Source of the DNA: Ketobacter sp036337295
GTDB lineage: Bacteria > Pseudomonadota > Gammaproteobacteria > Pseudomonadales > Ketobacteraceae
Direction of reading: 5' to 3'
Length of the DNA: 64,000 bases
Assembly: GCA_036337295.1 (NCBI GenBank)
Contig: JAYZEN010000006.1
Span: forward strand, 72,290 to 136,289
The notes under the pieces were generated by a model that did not search any database, was not told where the DNA came from, and saw nothing but the letters and a program-made list of their open reading frames with translations. Position numbers and translations under genes: made by a program. Positions 44,459 to 53,760 of this stretch are shown here, piece after piece (within the stretch, counting starts at the first letter, position 1; each line of letters starts with the position of its first letter).

Positions 44459-46087
44459 TTATATTGTCACTATTCTGGATGGGTGAGAAAACGTGATACG
44501 AAAGCAGCTGCCACTGGTGACAGGGTGGTAATCAAGGCGGGCCTGGTTGGCCTCGCACAGTTCGCGGGCAATATACAGCCCAAGGCCGGTACCACTCTTT
44601 TCTGAAGTGTAGAACGGTTCGAAGATTTTATCCTGTTGATCTGCGGGCACTCCGGGCCCCTGATCAATGATGTCCAGGGTGGGCTGCTCGGACTGAATGT
44701 TCAGATCCGCCACCACCGTCAGTGTGCGCTGGCCAGTGTTCTGTTCGCTATATCGAATTCCGTTCTGGAACAGGTTGGTGAGCACTTGCTGGATCTGAGA
44801 GGGATCGATGCGAAATTGCAGATCTTTCTTCTTGCTGACGAATTTGATTTTGCACTGCTGATCCTGATTGCTCTGGAAATCCTGGATGAAATTCTTCAGC
44901 CAGTCGTGCATGTTCAGCAGCTCCGGCTCCACCTGTTTGCGCCGTGATAGCTGCAGCACGTTTTCGATTACTTTATTGGCCCGGATGGTATGCTGATGAA
45001 TGATTTCGCAGAGCCGGGCATCCCCTTTGTTGAGTTCCGTGGATTCCTGCAGCAGCTGGGCGGCATGGCTGATGGCCCCCAGCGGATTGCGGATCTCGTG
45101 GGCGATGCTGGCAGTGAGGCCACCCAGTGAGGCCAGCTTCAGTTGCTGGGCCTGTTGCGCCATGCGCGAGTTGTCATCGATGAAGATCAGGATGTTGGCC
45201 TGTTCCGCCGCTTCCATCAGGGTAAAGTTGGATTGCACTTCCGGCCCGGTAACGTGAGGCCGGAACGGCTTGGGCCGTTTGTACGGGTCCTGGCGCCATG
45301 CATCCAGTTGCTCGGCCAGTTGCGGGGAGAAATTTTCCAGGGATTGGTGCTTGCTCATACTGGGCATCCCGAACATTTTCCAGCAGGCATCGTTGATCAG
45401 CAAAATGTCATTGTCCTGGTTCACCACCACGATGCCGGTGCGCATGCGCTGGATGATCAGGTGGTTCAATTCCTCCAGGTTCGCCAAATCCTCCGCCTGA
45501 CGTCCGGCCAGGGCGGCGCTTTCCCGCAAGCGGCGTGATATCTGTTGAGCCAGGATCGATGTGGCGAAACAGGCAATTCCGATGATGGCGGTTTGCAGAA
45601 AGTCTTCCTGCTTGAAGGTGCCGTGAAGCACACCGTTTAAAATCTGTTTGTAGAGGATGGCGAGGGTGGCTACGGCGGCGAAAAACGTCGCTAAAATGCC
45701 TTCCACCAGGATGCCACCGGCCGCCACGGAGACGATCAGCAGAATGGTGAGGTTGCTGTTGCTTTCGCCATTGGCGTATTCCAGCAGGGCGATACTGATG
45801 ATATCAATGGTGATGACGATGAAGATCTGGATGCTGATGCGACCGGCTCTGAGGCGGTTGATGAACAACCCCATGATCGCCAGCACCAGATACGTGGATA
45901 TGGTGGCGAAATAGAGCCGCTCATCCAGGCCGGACGACTTGGCGCTCTGGCTGGTTTCCAGGAAATAGGCCCCCACCAGGCTGATGGCTAACGCCAGCCG
46001 GTAGTAGAGGTAGATCTGCAGCAGACGCCACTGGTTCTGCCGGACCTCCTCTAATGCGGAAGAAGTTTGATTTTCTTTTTCACTCAT
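44459..46087 (-). CDS. pilS: Sensor histidine kinase PilS
   Basis: 542 residues from the ATG at 46087 (MSEKENQTSSALEEVRQNQW). About six transmembrane helices lie between residues 25 and 190, then a PAS domain (RMRTGIVVVNQDNDILLIND), HisKA with ASIAHEIRNPLGAISHAAQ, and HATPase with NLFQNGIRYSEQ and GTGLGLYIAREL. It senses PilA in the inner membrane and controls PilR in Pseudomonas. The start overlaps the upstream PP0621-type gene by 8 bp, so these three are one leftward operon. Confidence 0.95.
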   Translation of the reverse strand: MSEKENQTSSALEEVRQNQWRLLQIYLYYRLALAISLVGAYFLETSQSAKSSGLDERLYFATISTYLVLAIMGLFINRLRAGRISIQIFIVITIDIISIALLEYANGESNSNLTILLIVSVAAGGILVEGILATFFAAVATLAILYKQILNGVLHGTFKQEDFLQTAIIGIACFATSILAQQISRRLRESAALAGRQAEDLANLEELNHLIIQRMRTGIVVVNQDNDILLINDACWKMFGMPSMSKHQSLENFSPQLAEQLDAWRQDPYKRPKPFRPHVTGPEVQSNFTLMEAAEQANILIFIDDNSRMAQQAQQLKLASLGGLTASIAHEIRNPLGAISHAAQLLQESTELNKGDARLCEIIHQHTIRANKVIENVLQLSRRKQVEPELLNMHDWLKNFIQDFQSNQDQQCKIKFVSKKKDLQFRIDPSQIQQVLTNLFQNGIRYSEQNTGQRTLTVVADLNIQSEQPTLDIIDQGPGVPADQQDKIFEPFYTSEKSGTGLGLYIARELCEANQARLDYHPVTSGSCFRITFSHPSRIVTI

Positions 46088-46319
46088 CGGGATGTTGTTC
46101 GAGGTAGGCCTGACGGTGATCCGGGCTGCAGAAGTACAGTTGCTTGTGGCGGCAGGCCTCGGCTTCCGGCAGGTGCACGCCACAATGGTCGCATTTGCGC
46201 ATGGCGTCCGCTTGCTGGGTGTCCTGGGGTGCTGGGTTGCTGCTGCGGGTCAGTTTGCGATAAACAAAGATCAGCAGGCTCACCAGGGCGATTAAAATTA
46301 TTAGACGTATGATCATCAT
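46080..46319 (-). CDS. PP0621-family small membrane-anchored zinc-binding protein
   Basis: 79 residues. One N-terminal transmembrane helix (MMIIRLIILIALVSLLIFVY) is followed by a basic linker and a metal-binding end: MRKCDHCGVHLPEAEACRH and YFCSPDHRQAYLEQH, with Cys and His spaced for zinc. Proteins of this kind commonly precede pilS in pseudomonads and are of unknown function. Overlap with pilS suggests a link to the PilS/PilR system. AGGAG lies at the right distance before the ATG. Confidence 0.85.
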   Translation of the reverse strand: MMIIRLIILIALVSLLIFVYRKLTRSSNPAPQDTQQADAMRKCDHCGVHLPEAEACRHKQLYFCSPDHRQAYLEQHPDE

Positions 46320-46428
46320 ATAGGCTCCTCAATGCTATTGGCCTTTGCGCGGCGATCCGATTTGGCCCAAAATACGCGCTTATTTTGCCAGAGCCGGGCA
46401 GTGGTTGGATTGTTAGGGTGTAAAATTC

Positions 46429-48081
46429 ATGAAAAACAATGATTTACAAGTCATTATAGCGCAGTTGGATTTCATGGTAGGGGATATTGACGGGAATACC
46501 ACGCAAATTTTGGATGCGGTCCGTCGCGCCCACCAGGAATTCAAGGCGGATATCGTTGTTTTTCCGGAGCTTACACTGACCGGATACCCGCCGGAAGACC
46601 TGTTGTTCCGGGCCAGCATCCGCATTCGGGTGGAAAAAGCCCTGGCCCGCCTGTGCGCCGAACTGCCGCCGGAAATCTATACCCTGGTGGGTTATCCGCG
46701 GCGTGAAGAAGGTGCTTTGTACAACACGGCGGGCCTCATTCAGGGCGGAAAGATTGTTGCTGAGTACCACAAGCAGGAGCTGCCCAACTACCTGGTGTTT
46801 GATGAGAAACGTTATTTCCAGCCCGGCAGCGCACCGTGTGTGGTGAAGATCAAGGGGCACCCGGTGGCGATCACCATCTGTGAGGACATGTGGCACCCCG
46901 GCCCGATGGCGCAGGCCCGTGACGCCGGAGCGGCAATCATGCTCAATCTCAACGCATCCCCCTTTCACCTGGGTAAGGAGCGGGTTCGTCAGGAGCTGTT
47001 GGCGCAGCGGGCGCAGGAAGGCAACATGCCCATAGTGTATGCCAATCTGGTGGGTGGACAGGATGAGCTGGTGTTTGACGGCGGATCGGTGGTGGTGGAT
47101 GCCGGCGGTAGCCTGTGTTACCGGGCACCGGCCTTCGAGTCGGGCCTGTATCCGGTGATGTTGCAGGAGCAGGAATCCCGGCATGGACTGGTGCCGGTGG
47201 CGGCTTCCGTTGCGCCGCCGCAATCTGCAGAGGAAAGTGCCTATAAAGCGCTGGTATTGGCGGTGCGGGATTACGTCAACAAGAATGGTTTCAAGGGTGC
47301 GGTGTTAGGCCTGTCCGGCGGCGTGGATTCGGCGCTGACCTTGGCGGTGGCGGTGGATGCCCTGGGCGCGGACCGGGTGGAGGCGGTGATGATGCCTTTC
47401 CGTTATACCTCACAGATGAGCCTGGATGATGCAGAAGAGGAAGCGGTCGCGCTGAGGGTCAGCTATAAAGTGCGCCCCATCGAGCCGATGTACGAAGCCT
47501 TTATGCAGACCCTGGCGCCGGATTTTGAAGGCACGCCCCGGGACACCACCGAAGAAAACCTGCAGGCCCGTTGCCGCGGAGTGATGCTGATGGCGCTGTC
47601 CAACAAGAAGCGTTTTATTGTCCTCACCACCGGCAACAAAAGCGAAATGGCGGTGGGCTATGCCACCCTGTATGGGGATATGGCCGGTGGGTTTGATGTG
47701 TTGAAAGACGTTCCCAAAACCTTGGTGTTCCGGCTGTGCGAGTATCGCAACCGCTTGACCCCCGACAACCCACCGATTCCGCAACGAGTGATTGACCGTC
47801 CGCCGTCTGCGGAGCTGGCGCCGGACCAGAAGGATGAAGACAGCCTGCCGCCCTATCCCGAGCTGGACGCGATTCTGGAAATGTATGTGGAGCGGGATTT
47901 CAGCGCCGACGCCATTGTGGCGCAAGGCTATGATCAGGAAGTGGTGCGCAAGGTGATCCGATTGGTGGATCTGAATGAGTACAAGCGCCGTCAGGCGGCC
48001 GTCGGTGCCCGCATTACGTCACGGGCCTTTGGGCGGGATCGTCGTTACCCCATCACCTGTAAGTGGCCGGCGGGCGAGTAG
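46429..48081 (+). CDS. nadE: Glutamine-dependent NAD synthetase
   Basis: 550 residues, the two-domain type. The N-terminal nitrilase glutaminase has the catalytic Glu in FPELTLTGYPPEDL, Lys in YHKQELPNY and Cys in ITICEDMW. The C-terminal ATP pyrophosphatase has GLSGGVDSALTLAVAVDA and TTGNKSEMAVGY. It converts deamido-NAD to NAD using glutamine as nitrogen donor. Transcribed alone from the gap with the PP0621-type gene. Confidence 0.96.
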   Translation: MKNNDLQVIIAQLDFMVGDIDGNTTQILDAVRRAHQEFKADIVVFPELTLTGYPPEDLLFRASIRIRVEKALARLCAELPPEIYTLVGYPRREEGALYNTAGLIQGGKIVAEYHKQELPNYLVFDEKRYFQPGSAPCVVKIKGHPVAITICEDMWHPGPMAQARDAGAAIMLNLNASPFHLGKERVRQELLAQRAQEGNMPIVYANLVGGQDELVFDGGSVVVDAGGSLCYRAPAFESGLYPVMLQEQESRHGLVPVAASVAPPQSAEESAYKALVLAVRDYVNKNGFKGAVLGLSGGVDSALTLAVAVDALGADRVEAVMMPFRYTSQMSLDDAEEEAVALRVSYKVRPIEPMYEAFMQTLAPDFEGTPRDTTEENLQARCRGVMLMALSNKKRFIVLTTGNKSEMAVGYATLYGDMAGGFDVLKDVPKTLVFRLCEYRNRLTPDNPPIPQRVIDRPPSAELAPDQKDEDSLPPYPELDAILEMYVERDFSADAIVAQGYDQEVVRKVIRLVDLNEYKRRQAAVGARITSRAFGRDRRYPITCKWPAGE

Positions 48082-48156
48082 CCACCGGCCTCCTGGTGCG
48101 TTGGGGATTGTTGCAGAGGGATAGCCGCGCCGAGCGTGCTTCAGCGGCTCCGCAGG

Positions 48157-48996
48157 TCAGTCGATCAGACCAAACGAGAGAATGTTGGCCCAGGAGCGGC
48201 GACCCCGTTGGGTTTTCTCATACTCAAACGTGCCGGATTCGAGCCGCGGATGCTGCGGAAAATTCGCTTTCAGCACCGCCACAGAACTGTCCCGTAACTC
48301 CGGCTGATCCAACTCGGTGTAGGCTTCTGCCATCACCACCAGGGCATTGGCCACCGAGGGGCTGGTGTCGAAATTCTCCACCACATAACGGCCGCGATTG
48401 GCGGCTGCCACAAACGCCCCCCGTCGCATATAGAACTCGGCCGCCCGCAACTCATAGGCCGCCAGCAGGTTGCGCAGGTACACCATACGCTGGCGGGCAT
48501 CCGCGGCGTAGAGACTGTTCGGAAAACGGTTGATCAGGCGATTGAAGTCCTCAAAGGATTCCCGTGCCGGCCCCATATCCCGTTCGGTGAAGTCACTGGG
48601 AATAAAACGCTCCAACAGGCCGCGGTCCACGCTGTAGGAGGCCAGGCCTTTCATGTAATAGGCGTAATCCAGTTGCGGGTGATCCGGGTGGGTGTTGACG
48701 AAGCGCTCGGCGGTGGCCGCGGAGGCCTCATAATCCAGGGCGCGGTAATGACAGTAGATGAGATCCAGTTTGGCCTGGGATGCATAGCGGCCGAAGGGGT
48801 AGCGGGATTCCAGACCCTGCAGCCGCTCAATGGCCAGGCTCATGTTGTTGGCTTTGATGGCCGCCTGGGCGTCTTCGTAAAACTGCCGCTCCGACAGTTG
48901 CGGGGTTTTGGGGCCAGAGGCACAGCCCGCCAGCAACACCAGGGTAGCGAGGGTCAGGCCCAGACGTTGGATCAAAGTAGTTCGCCGAAACAGCAT
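48157..48996 (-). CDS. bamD: Outer membrane assembly lipoprotein BamD
   Basis: 279 residues from the ATG at 48996 (MLFRRTTLIQRLGLTLATLV), followed by the lipobox LLAGC; an upstream ATG at 49077 is unlikely. The mature protein consists of five TPR repeats (SERQFYEDAQAAIKANNMSL, ESRYPFGRYASQAKLDLIYC). It belongs to the BAM complex inserting beta-barrel proteins. It is divergent from rluD, an arrangement conserved in gammaproteobacteria. C-terminus is somewhat extended relative to E. coli. Confidence 0.95.
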   Translation of the reverse strand: MLFRRTTLIQRLGLTLATLVLLAGCASGPKTPQLSERQFYEDAQAAIKANNMSLAIERLQGLESRYPFGRYASQAKLDLIYCHYRALDYEASAATAERFVNTHPDHPQLDYAYYMKGLASYSVDRGLLERFIPSDFTERDMGPARESFEDFNRLINRFPNSLYAADARQRMVYLRNLLAAYELRAAEFYMRRGAFVAAANRGRYVVENFDTSPSVANALVVMAEAYTELDQPELRDSSVAVLKANFPQHPRLESGTFEYEKTQRGRRSWANILSFGLID

Positions 48997-49139
48997 AGGG
49001 TGTTTTAGTCCACGATTATTATTTTCGAAGCGGGCATTATAGCCAGTTTGAACGCCCAGGGCAGCCCACCGCAGCAAAGTCAGGTTTCTGCCCTGATTAT
49101 CAGGTAAAATATCCGACCCCCGCGTTAAGAGAGAGTTCC

Positions 49140-50099
49140 ATGACCCAGCAAATACAACTCAGTGCCCAGGTGACCGATGAGCAGGCCGGCCAGCGGCTGG
49201 ATCAGGTGGCAGCGGAGCTGTTTCCGGATTTTTCCCGTTCCCGTCTGCAGGCCTGGATCAAGCGGGGCGAGCTGACGGTCAACGGGCAGACCCGTAAGCC
49301 GCGGGAGAAGGTCATCGGCGGCGAGAGCCTGACCATTGACGCCGAATTGGAGCCAGAGCAGAGCTGGGAGCCCCTGCCCATTGACCTGGACGTTGTCCAT
49401 GAGGATGAGCACCTGCTGCTGATCAACAAGCCAGCGGGGCTGGTGGTGCATCCGGCCGCGGGCAATCGCGACAGTACTCTGTTGAACGCCCTGTTGCACC
49501 ATGCGCCGGAATTGGCCACGTTGCCCCGGGCGGGGATCGTGCACCGCATTGACAAAGACACCACCGGTCTGCTGGTGGTGGCCAAGACTCTCAAGGCCCA
49601 CGCCTCCCTGGTGTCCCAGTTGCAGGAAAAAACCGCCTTCCGGGAGTATGAAGCCATTGTCCAGGGTGTCATGACCGGCGGCGGCAAGGTGGATGAGCCC
49701 ATCGGGCGTCATCCGACCCAGCGTACCCGGCAGGCCGTGACCCACTCAGGCAAACCCGCGGTGACCCATTATCGGTTGATTGAGCGCTTCCGGGCGCACA
49801 CTCACATCCGGGTGCAACTGGAAACCGGGCGCACCCACCAGATCCGGGTGCACATGGCCCACATACAGTACCCACTGCTGGGTGACCCCACCTACGGCGG
49901 GCGGCTGCGTATTCCCAAGGGTGCCACCGCTGAATTAGTGGAAGCCCTGCGCCAGTTCAAACGTCAGGCCCTGCATGCCAGGAAGCTGGGGGTGGAGCAC
50001 CCGGCCACCGGCGAATACTGCGAGTGGGAAGTGCCGCTGCCAGAGGATTTTCGCGACATGATCAAGGTGCTGCGGGATGACGTTACCAGCGATCAGTGA
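49140..50099 (+). CDS. rluD: 23S rRNA pseudouridine synthase
   Basis: 319 residues. An S4 domain (about 15-75, RLDQVAAELFPDFSRSRLQA) precedes the catalytic domain with the aspartate motif HRIDKDTTGLLVVAK and ETGRTHQIRVHMAH. It modifies positions 1911, 1915 and 1917 of helix 69. It overlaps pgeF by 23 bp. GAGAGA precedes the ATG. Confidence 0.95.
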   Translation: MTQQIQLSAQVTDEQAGQRLDQVAAELFPDFSRSRLQAWIKRGELTVNGQTRKPREKVIGGESLTIDAELEPEQSWEPLPIDLDVVHEDEHLLLINKPAGLVVHPAAGNRDSTLLNALLHHAPELATLPRAGIVHRIDKDTTGLLVVAKTLKAHASLVSQLQEKTAFREYEAIVQGVMTGGGKVDEPIGRHPTQRTRQAVTHSGKPAVTHYRLIERFRAHTHIRVQLETGRTHQIRVHMAHIQYPLLGDPTYGGRLRIPKGATAELVEALRQFKRQALHARKLGVEHPATGEYCEWEVPLPEDFRDMIKVLRDDVTSDQ

Positions 50100-50841
50100 C
50101 GGCTATCCGGCCCATTGGTTGCAACCGGACTGGTCGCTGCCGGGGGTGCGGGCCTGGTGCACAACCCGGTATGGGGACTGCTCGCAACCACCCTATGACG
50201 GTTTCAACACCGCCAACCATGTGGGGGACGACCCGGTGTCGGTGGCGGCCTGCCGTGCTGCGTTGTCCGGCTACTTTCAGTGGCATTCCGAACCGCAATG
50301 GCTGCGGCAGGTACACGGTACCCAGGTAGTGGAGGCGCAAGGCGACGGGCTCGAGCGGGAAGCCGACGGTGTCTACACCAGGCAGCCCGGGCAGGTGTGT
50401 ACCCTGCACACAGCGGACTGTTTACCCGCTTTTTTTGCCAGCGCAGCAGGCGATGAGGTGGCCCTGGCCCATGCCGGTTGGCGTGGCCTGGCGGATGGCG
50501 TATTGGAAGCCACCCTGCAAACATTCCAGGCCGATCCCGTGGAGATTCTTGTCTGGCTTGGGCCAGCCATCAGCCAGCCCAACTATGAGGTGGGGGACGA
50601 CGTGCGGGACGCCTTTGTGCAGCAGGCCCCCCACCTCAGCACCTGTTTTGAACGTAACCCTCGGCAACGCTGGCAATGTGATTTGGTTGGCTTGGCCCGA
50701 GCCCGCTTGCAGCACGCCGGCGTACGGCACATTTCCGGTGGTCGCCACTGTACCTTCGGTGATCCCCGTTTCTTCTCCTTTCGCCGCCAGCCGGTGACCG
50801 GGCGCCTGTTGTCCCTGATCTGGATTGATCCAGCTCAATAA
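50077..50841 (+). CDS. pgeF: YfiH/PgeF-type multicopper-like peptidoglycan-editing factor
   Basis: 254 residues of the DUF152/laccase-domain family. Metal-site residues are visible in QVHGTQVVEA, TLHTADCLP and HAGWRGLADGVLEAT. The family has purine-nucleoside phosphorylase activity and in E. coli prevents misincorporation of serine in peptidoglycan precursors. Its order rluD-pgeF-clpB is conserved. The ATG lies inside the end of rluD, so it is translated from the same mRNA. Confidence 0.92.
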   Translation: MTLPAISDGYPAHWLQPDWSLPGVRAWCTTRYGDCSQPPYDGFNTANHVGDDPVSVAACRAALSGYFQWHSEPQWLRQVHGTQVVEAQGDGLEREADGVYTRQPGQVCTLHTADCLPAFFASAAGDEVALAHAGWRGLADGVLEATLQTFQADPVEILVWLGPAISQPNYEVGDDVRDAFVQQAPHLSTCFERNPRQRWQCDLVGLARARLQHAGVRHISGGRHCTFGDPRFFSFRRQPVTGRLLSLIWIDPAQ

Positions 50842-50876
50842 CGCCGCTTCGTTTTCCCCTTTAAATGCTCAAAGGC

Positions 50877-50905
50877 GTTGAAAAAGCGCCTTTACGCCCC
50901 CAAAT
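50877..50905 (+). promoter_or_regulatory. Sigma-32-like heat-shock promoter of clpB
   Basis: GTTGAAA (TTGAAA at 50878-50883), a 13-bp spacer and CCCCCAAAT (50897-50905) fit the consensus CTTGAAA-N11-16-CCCCATNT. It lies 77 bp before clpB. An adjacent AAAGGCG/CGCCTTT hairpin (50871-50893) overlaps it and may end the pgeF transcript. Confidence 0.75.
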
Positions 50906-50981
50906 TGTAAAGCAGTTTAAGGGGCGTTTAGGTGCGCCGCAGAGCCTTAGGGCAGAGCAGAAAAGATTACGAGGGTATTAC

Positions 50982-53555
50982 ATGCGAATTGACCGATTGA
51001 CCAGCAAACTGCAGATGGCGTTGTCCGATGCCCAGTCGATTGCAGTGGGGCGGGATCATAACTTTATTGAGCCGGTGCACGTGCTGTCGGCCATGCTGGA
51101 AGACGCCGGTGGCAGCATTAAACCGTTGCTGGCGCAGGCTGGTGCCAATGTGGGCCAGTTGAAGGACGAAGTCACCGCCCAACTGATCCGTTTGCCCCAG
51201 GTGCAGAACCACGATGGCGACGTGCACATGTCCAATGACATGGGGCGCATTCTGAACGTGGCGGATAAATACGCGCAGCAGCGTGGTGACAAATACATTT
51301 CCAGTGAAATCGTGCTGCTGGCCATGGTGGAGGACAAAGGTGCCACCGGACAGATCTTCAAAAAGCTGGGCATCAGCAGGCAGGATCTGGAAACAGCCAT
51401 TGAAAAAATTCGTGGGGGTGAACAAGTGAACGATCCCAATGCGGAAGAATCCCGTCAGGCGCTGGAGAAATACACTCTGGACCTGACCAAGCGCGCTGCC
51501 GACGGCAAACTGGACCCGGTGATCGGCCGCGATGATGAAATCCGGCGCACCATCCAGGTGTTGCAACGTCGCACCAAAAACAATCCGGTGTTGATCGGGG
51601 AACCCGGTGTGGGTAAAACCGCCATCGTGGAAGGCCTGGCGCAACGGGTGGTGAACGGAGAAGTGCCGGAAGGCCTCAAAAACAAGCGCGTGCTGTCCCT
51701 CGACATGGGCTCGCTGCTGGCTGGTGCCAAATATCGCGGTGAGTTCGAGGAGCGCCTCAAGTCCGTGTTGAATGAACTGGCAAAAGAAGAGGGCAGTGTG
51801 ATCCTCTTCATTGATGAGCTGCATACCATGGTCGGTGCCGGCAAAAGCGAAGGCGCCATGGATGCCGGCAATATGCTGAAGCCGGCGTTGGCCCGGGGTG
51901 AGTTGCATTGCGTCGGCGCCACCACGCTGGATGAATACCGTCAGTACATCGAAAAGGATGCCGCCTTGGAGCGCCGCTTTCAGAAGGTGTTGGTGGATCA
52001 GCCCTCGGTGGAAGACACCATTGCCATTCTGCGCGGATTGAAAGAGCGTTACGAAGTGCATCACGGCGTCAACATCACCGACTCCGCCATTGTGGAAGCC
52101 GCCAAATTGTCCCAACGCTACATCACGGATCGGCAGTTGCCGGACAAAGCCATTGACCTGATCGATGAGGCCGCCAGCCGTATTCGCATGGAGATGGATT
52201 CCAAGCCGGAAGAGTTGGATCGCCTGGACCGTCGCCTGATCCAGCTGAAGATGGAACGGGAAGCGCTGAAAAAAGAGGAAGACGAAGCCTCCCGCAAACG
52301 TCTGGACAAACTCAACGACGACATCGATAAAATTGAAAAAGAGTACGCGGATCTGGATGAGGTCTGGACCGCAGAGAAAGCCTCACTGCACGGCAGTCAG
52401 CAGATCAAGGCGGATCTGGAACAGGCGCGTATTGATCTGGAGCAGGCCCGTCGCAGCGGCGACCTCACCAAAATGTCCGAGTTGCAGTATGGTCGTATTC
52501 CCGCGTTGGAAAAGCAGCTGGACATGGCGGCCCAGGCGGAAATGATGGAAATGAAACTGCTGCGCAATAAGGTAACGGAAGAGGAAATCGCCGAGGTGGT
52601 GTCCAAGTGGACCGGTATTCCCGTGTCCAAAATGCTGGAAGGCGAGCGGGAAAAACTGCTGAAGATGGAGGATGCCTTGCATCAGCGTGTGGTGGGACAG
52701 GATGAGGCCATCAAAGCGGTGTCTGATGCCATCCGTCGTTCCCGCGCCGGCTTGGCTGACCCGAACCGACCCAACGGATCATTCCTCTTTCTGGGGCCCA
52801 CCGGTGTGGGTAAAACCGAACTGTGTAAAGCCTTGGCGACGTTCCTGTTTGATACCGAGGAGGCGTTGGTGCGCATCGATATGTCCGAGTTTATGGAGAA
52901 GCACTCCGTGGCCCGGTTGATCGGTGCCCCGCCAGGCTATGTGGGCTACGAAGAAGGCGGTTACCTGACCGAGAGCGTGCGCCGCAAACCCTATTCCGTG
53001 ATTTTGCTGGATGAGGTGGAGAAAGCGCACCCTGATGTGTTCAATATTCTTCTGCAGGTGCTGGAGGATGGACGCCTTACCGACGGGCAGGGGCGTACCG
53101 TGGATTTCCGCAACACGGTTATTGTCATGACCTCCAACATGGGCTCTGACGTCATTCAGACTATGGCAGGCGAAGAGCAATACGACCGTATGAAAGCCGC
53201 GGTGATGGACATCGTGGCCACGCACTTCCGGCCGGAGTTGATCAACCGCATCGATGAGCTCGTGGTCTTCCATCCACTGTTGAATGAGCAGATCAAGGGC
53301 ATTGCTGAGATCCAGCTGGCCAACCTGCGTAAACGCCTGGCGGATCGGGATCTCGCCCTCGACTTGTCAGACGAGGTGATGGCCCGTCTGGTGGAAGCAG
53401 GCTTCGATCCGGTGTACGGTGCGAGGCCCTTGAAGCGGGCGATTCAGCGGGAGATCGAAAATCCCCTGGCCCAGTCCATTCTGAGTGGGGAGTTTCTGCC
53501 CGGGGATACCATTCGCGGCGCCCTGGTGGAAAACGTTATCCGCTTCACCAAATAA
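50982..53555 (+). CDS. clpB: Chaperone ClpB (disaggregase)
   Basis: 857 residues from the ATG at 50982 (MRIDRLTSKLQMALSDAQSI), matching E. coli length; the frame is open upstream but starts inside the promoter. N domain, NBD1 with GEPGVGKTAIV, the long coiled-coil middle domain (about 405-525) and NBD2 with GPTGVGKTELCKA are all present. With DnaK it resolves protein aggregates after heat shock; the sigma-32-like promoter agrees. Confidence 0.98.
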   Translation: MRIDRLTSKLQMALSDAQSIAVGRDHNFIEPVHVLSAMLEDAGGSIKPLLAQAGANVGQLKDEVTAQLIRLPQVQNHDGDVHMSNDMGRILNVADKYAQQRGDKYISSEIVLLAMVEDKGATGQIFKKLGISRQDLETAIEKIRGGEQVNDPNAEESRQALEKYTLDLTKRAADGKLDPVIGRDDEIRRTIQVLQRRTKNNPVLIGEPGVGKTAIVEGLAQRVVNGEVPEGLKNKRVLSLDMGSLLAGAKYRGEFEERLKSVLNELAKEEGSVILFIDELHTMVGAGKSEGAMDAGNMLKPALARGELHCVGATTLDEYRQYIEKDAALERRFQKVLVDQPSVEDTIAILRGLKERYEVHHGVNITDSAIVEAAKLSQRYITDRQLPDKAIDLIDEAASRIRMEMDSKPEELDRLDRRLIQLKMEREALKKEEDEASRKRLDKLNDDIDKIEKEYADLDEVWTAEKASLHGSQQIKADLEQARIDLEQARRSGDLTKMSELQYGRIPALEKQLDMAAQAEMMEMKLLRNKVTEEEIAEVVSKWTGIPVSKMLEGEREKLLKMEDALHQRVVGQDEAIKAVSDAIRRSRAGLADPNRPNGSFLFLGPTGVGKTELCKALATFLFDTEEALVRIDMSEFMEKHSVARLIGAPPGYVGYEEGGYLTESVRRKPYSVILLDEVEKAHPDVFNILLQVLEDGRLTDGQGRTVDFRNTVIVMTSNMGSDVIQTMAGEEQYDRMKAAVMDIVATHFRPELINRIDELVVFHPLLNEQIKGIAEIQLANLRKRLADRDLALDLSDEVMARLVEAGFDPVYGARPLKRAIQREIENPLAQSILSGEFLPGDTIRGALVENVIRFTK

Positions 53556-53584
53556 CCACACATTCAACAGGTTAACTCCCTCGA

Positions 53585-53610
53585 AGAGGCCCGGGCATGT
53601 CCGGGCCTCT
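53585..53610 (+). terminator. Hairpin after clpB
   Basis: AGAGGCCCGG and CCGGGCCTCT pair perfectly over 10 bp with a 6-nt loop, 29 bp after the stop. The T tract after it is weak. Confidence 0.7.
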
Positions 53611-53760
53611 GCCGTTTGCATGCTTCCGGCGCAGCCTCGGGATTCGTACTATTCTTAATAGATTGATGTGTAGTACGAATGGTGCCAAGGCCAATTTCCT
53701 AATTGAGTTTTTTCCGCTTTGGTCGTTTCCGGTAATCAATCCGCAAAGTGGTGTGGTGGT

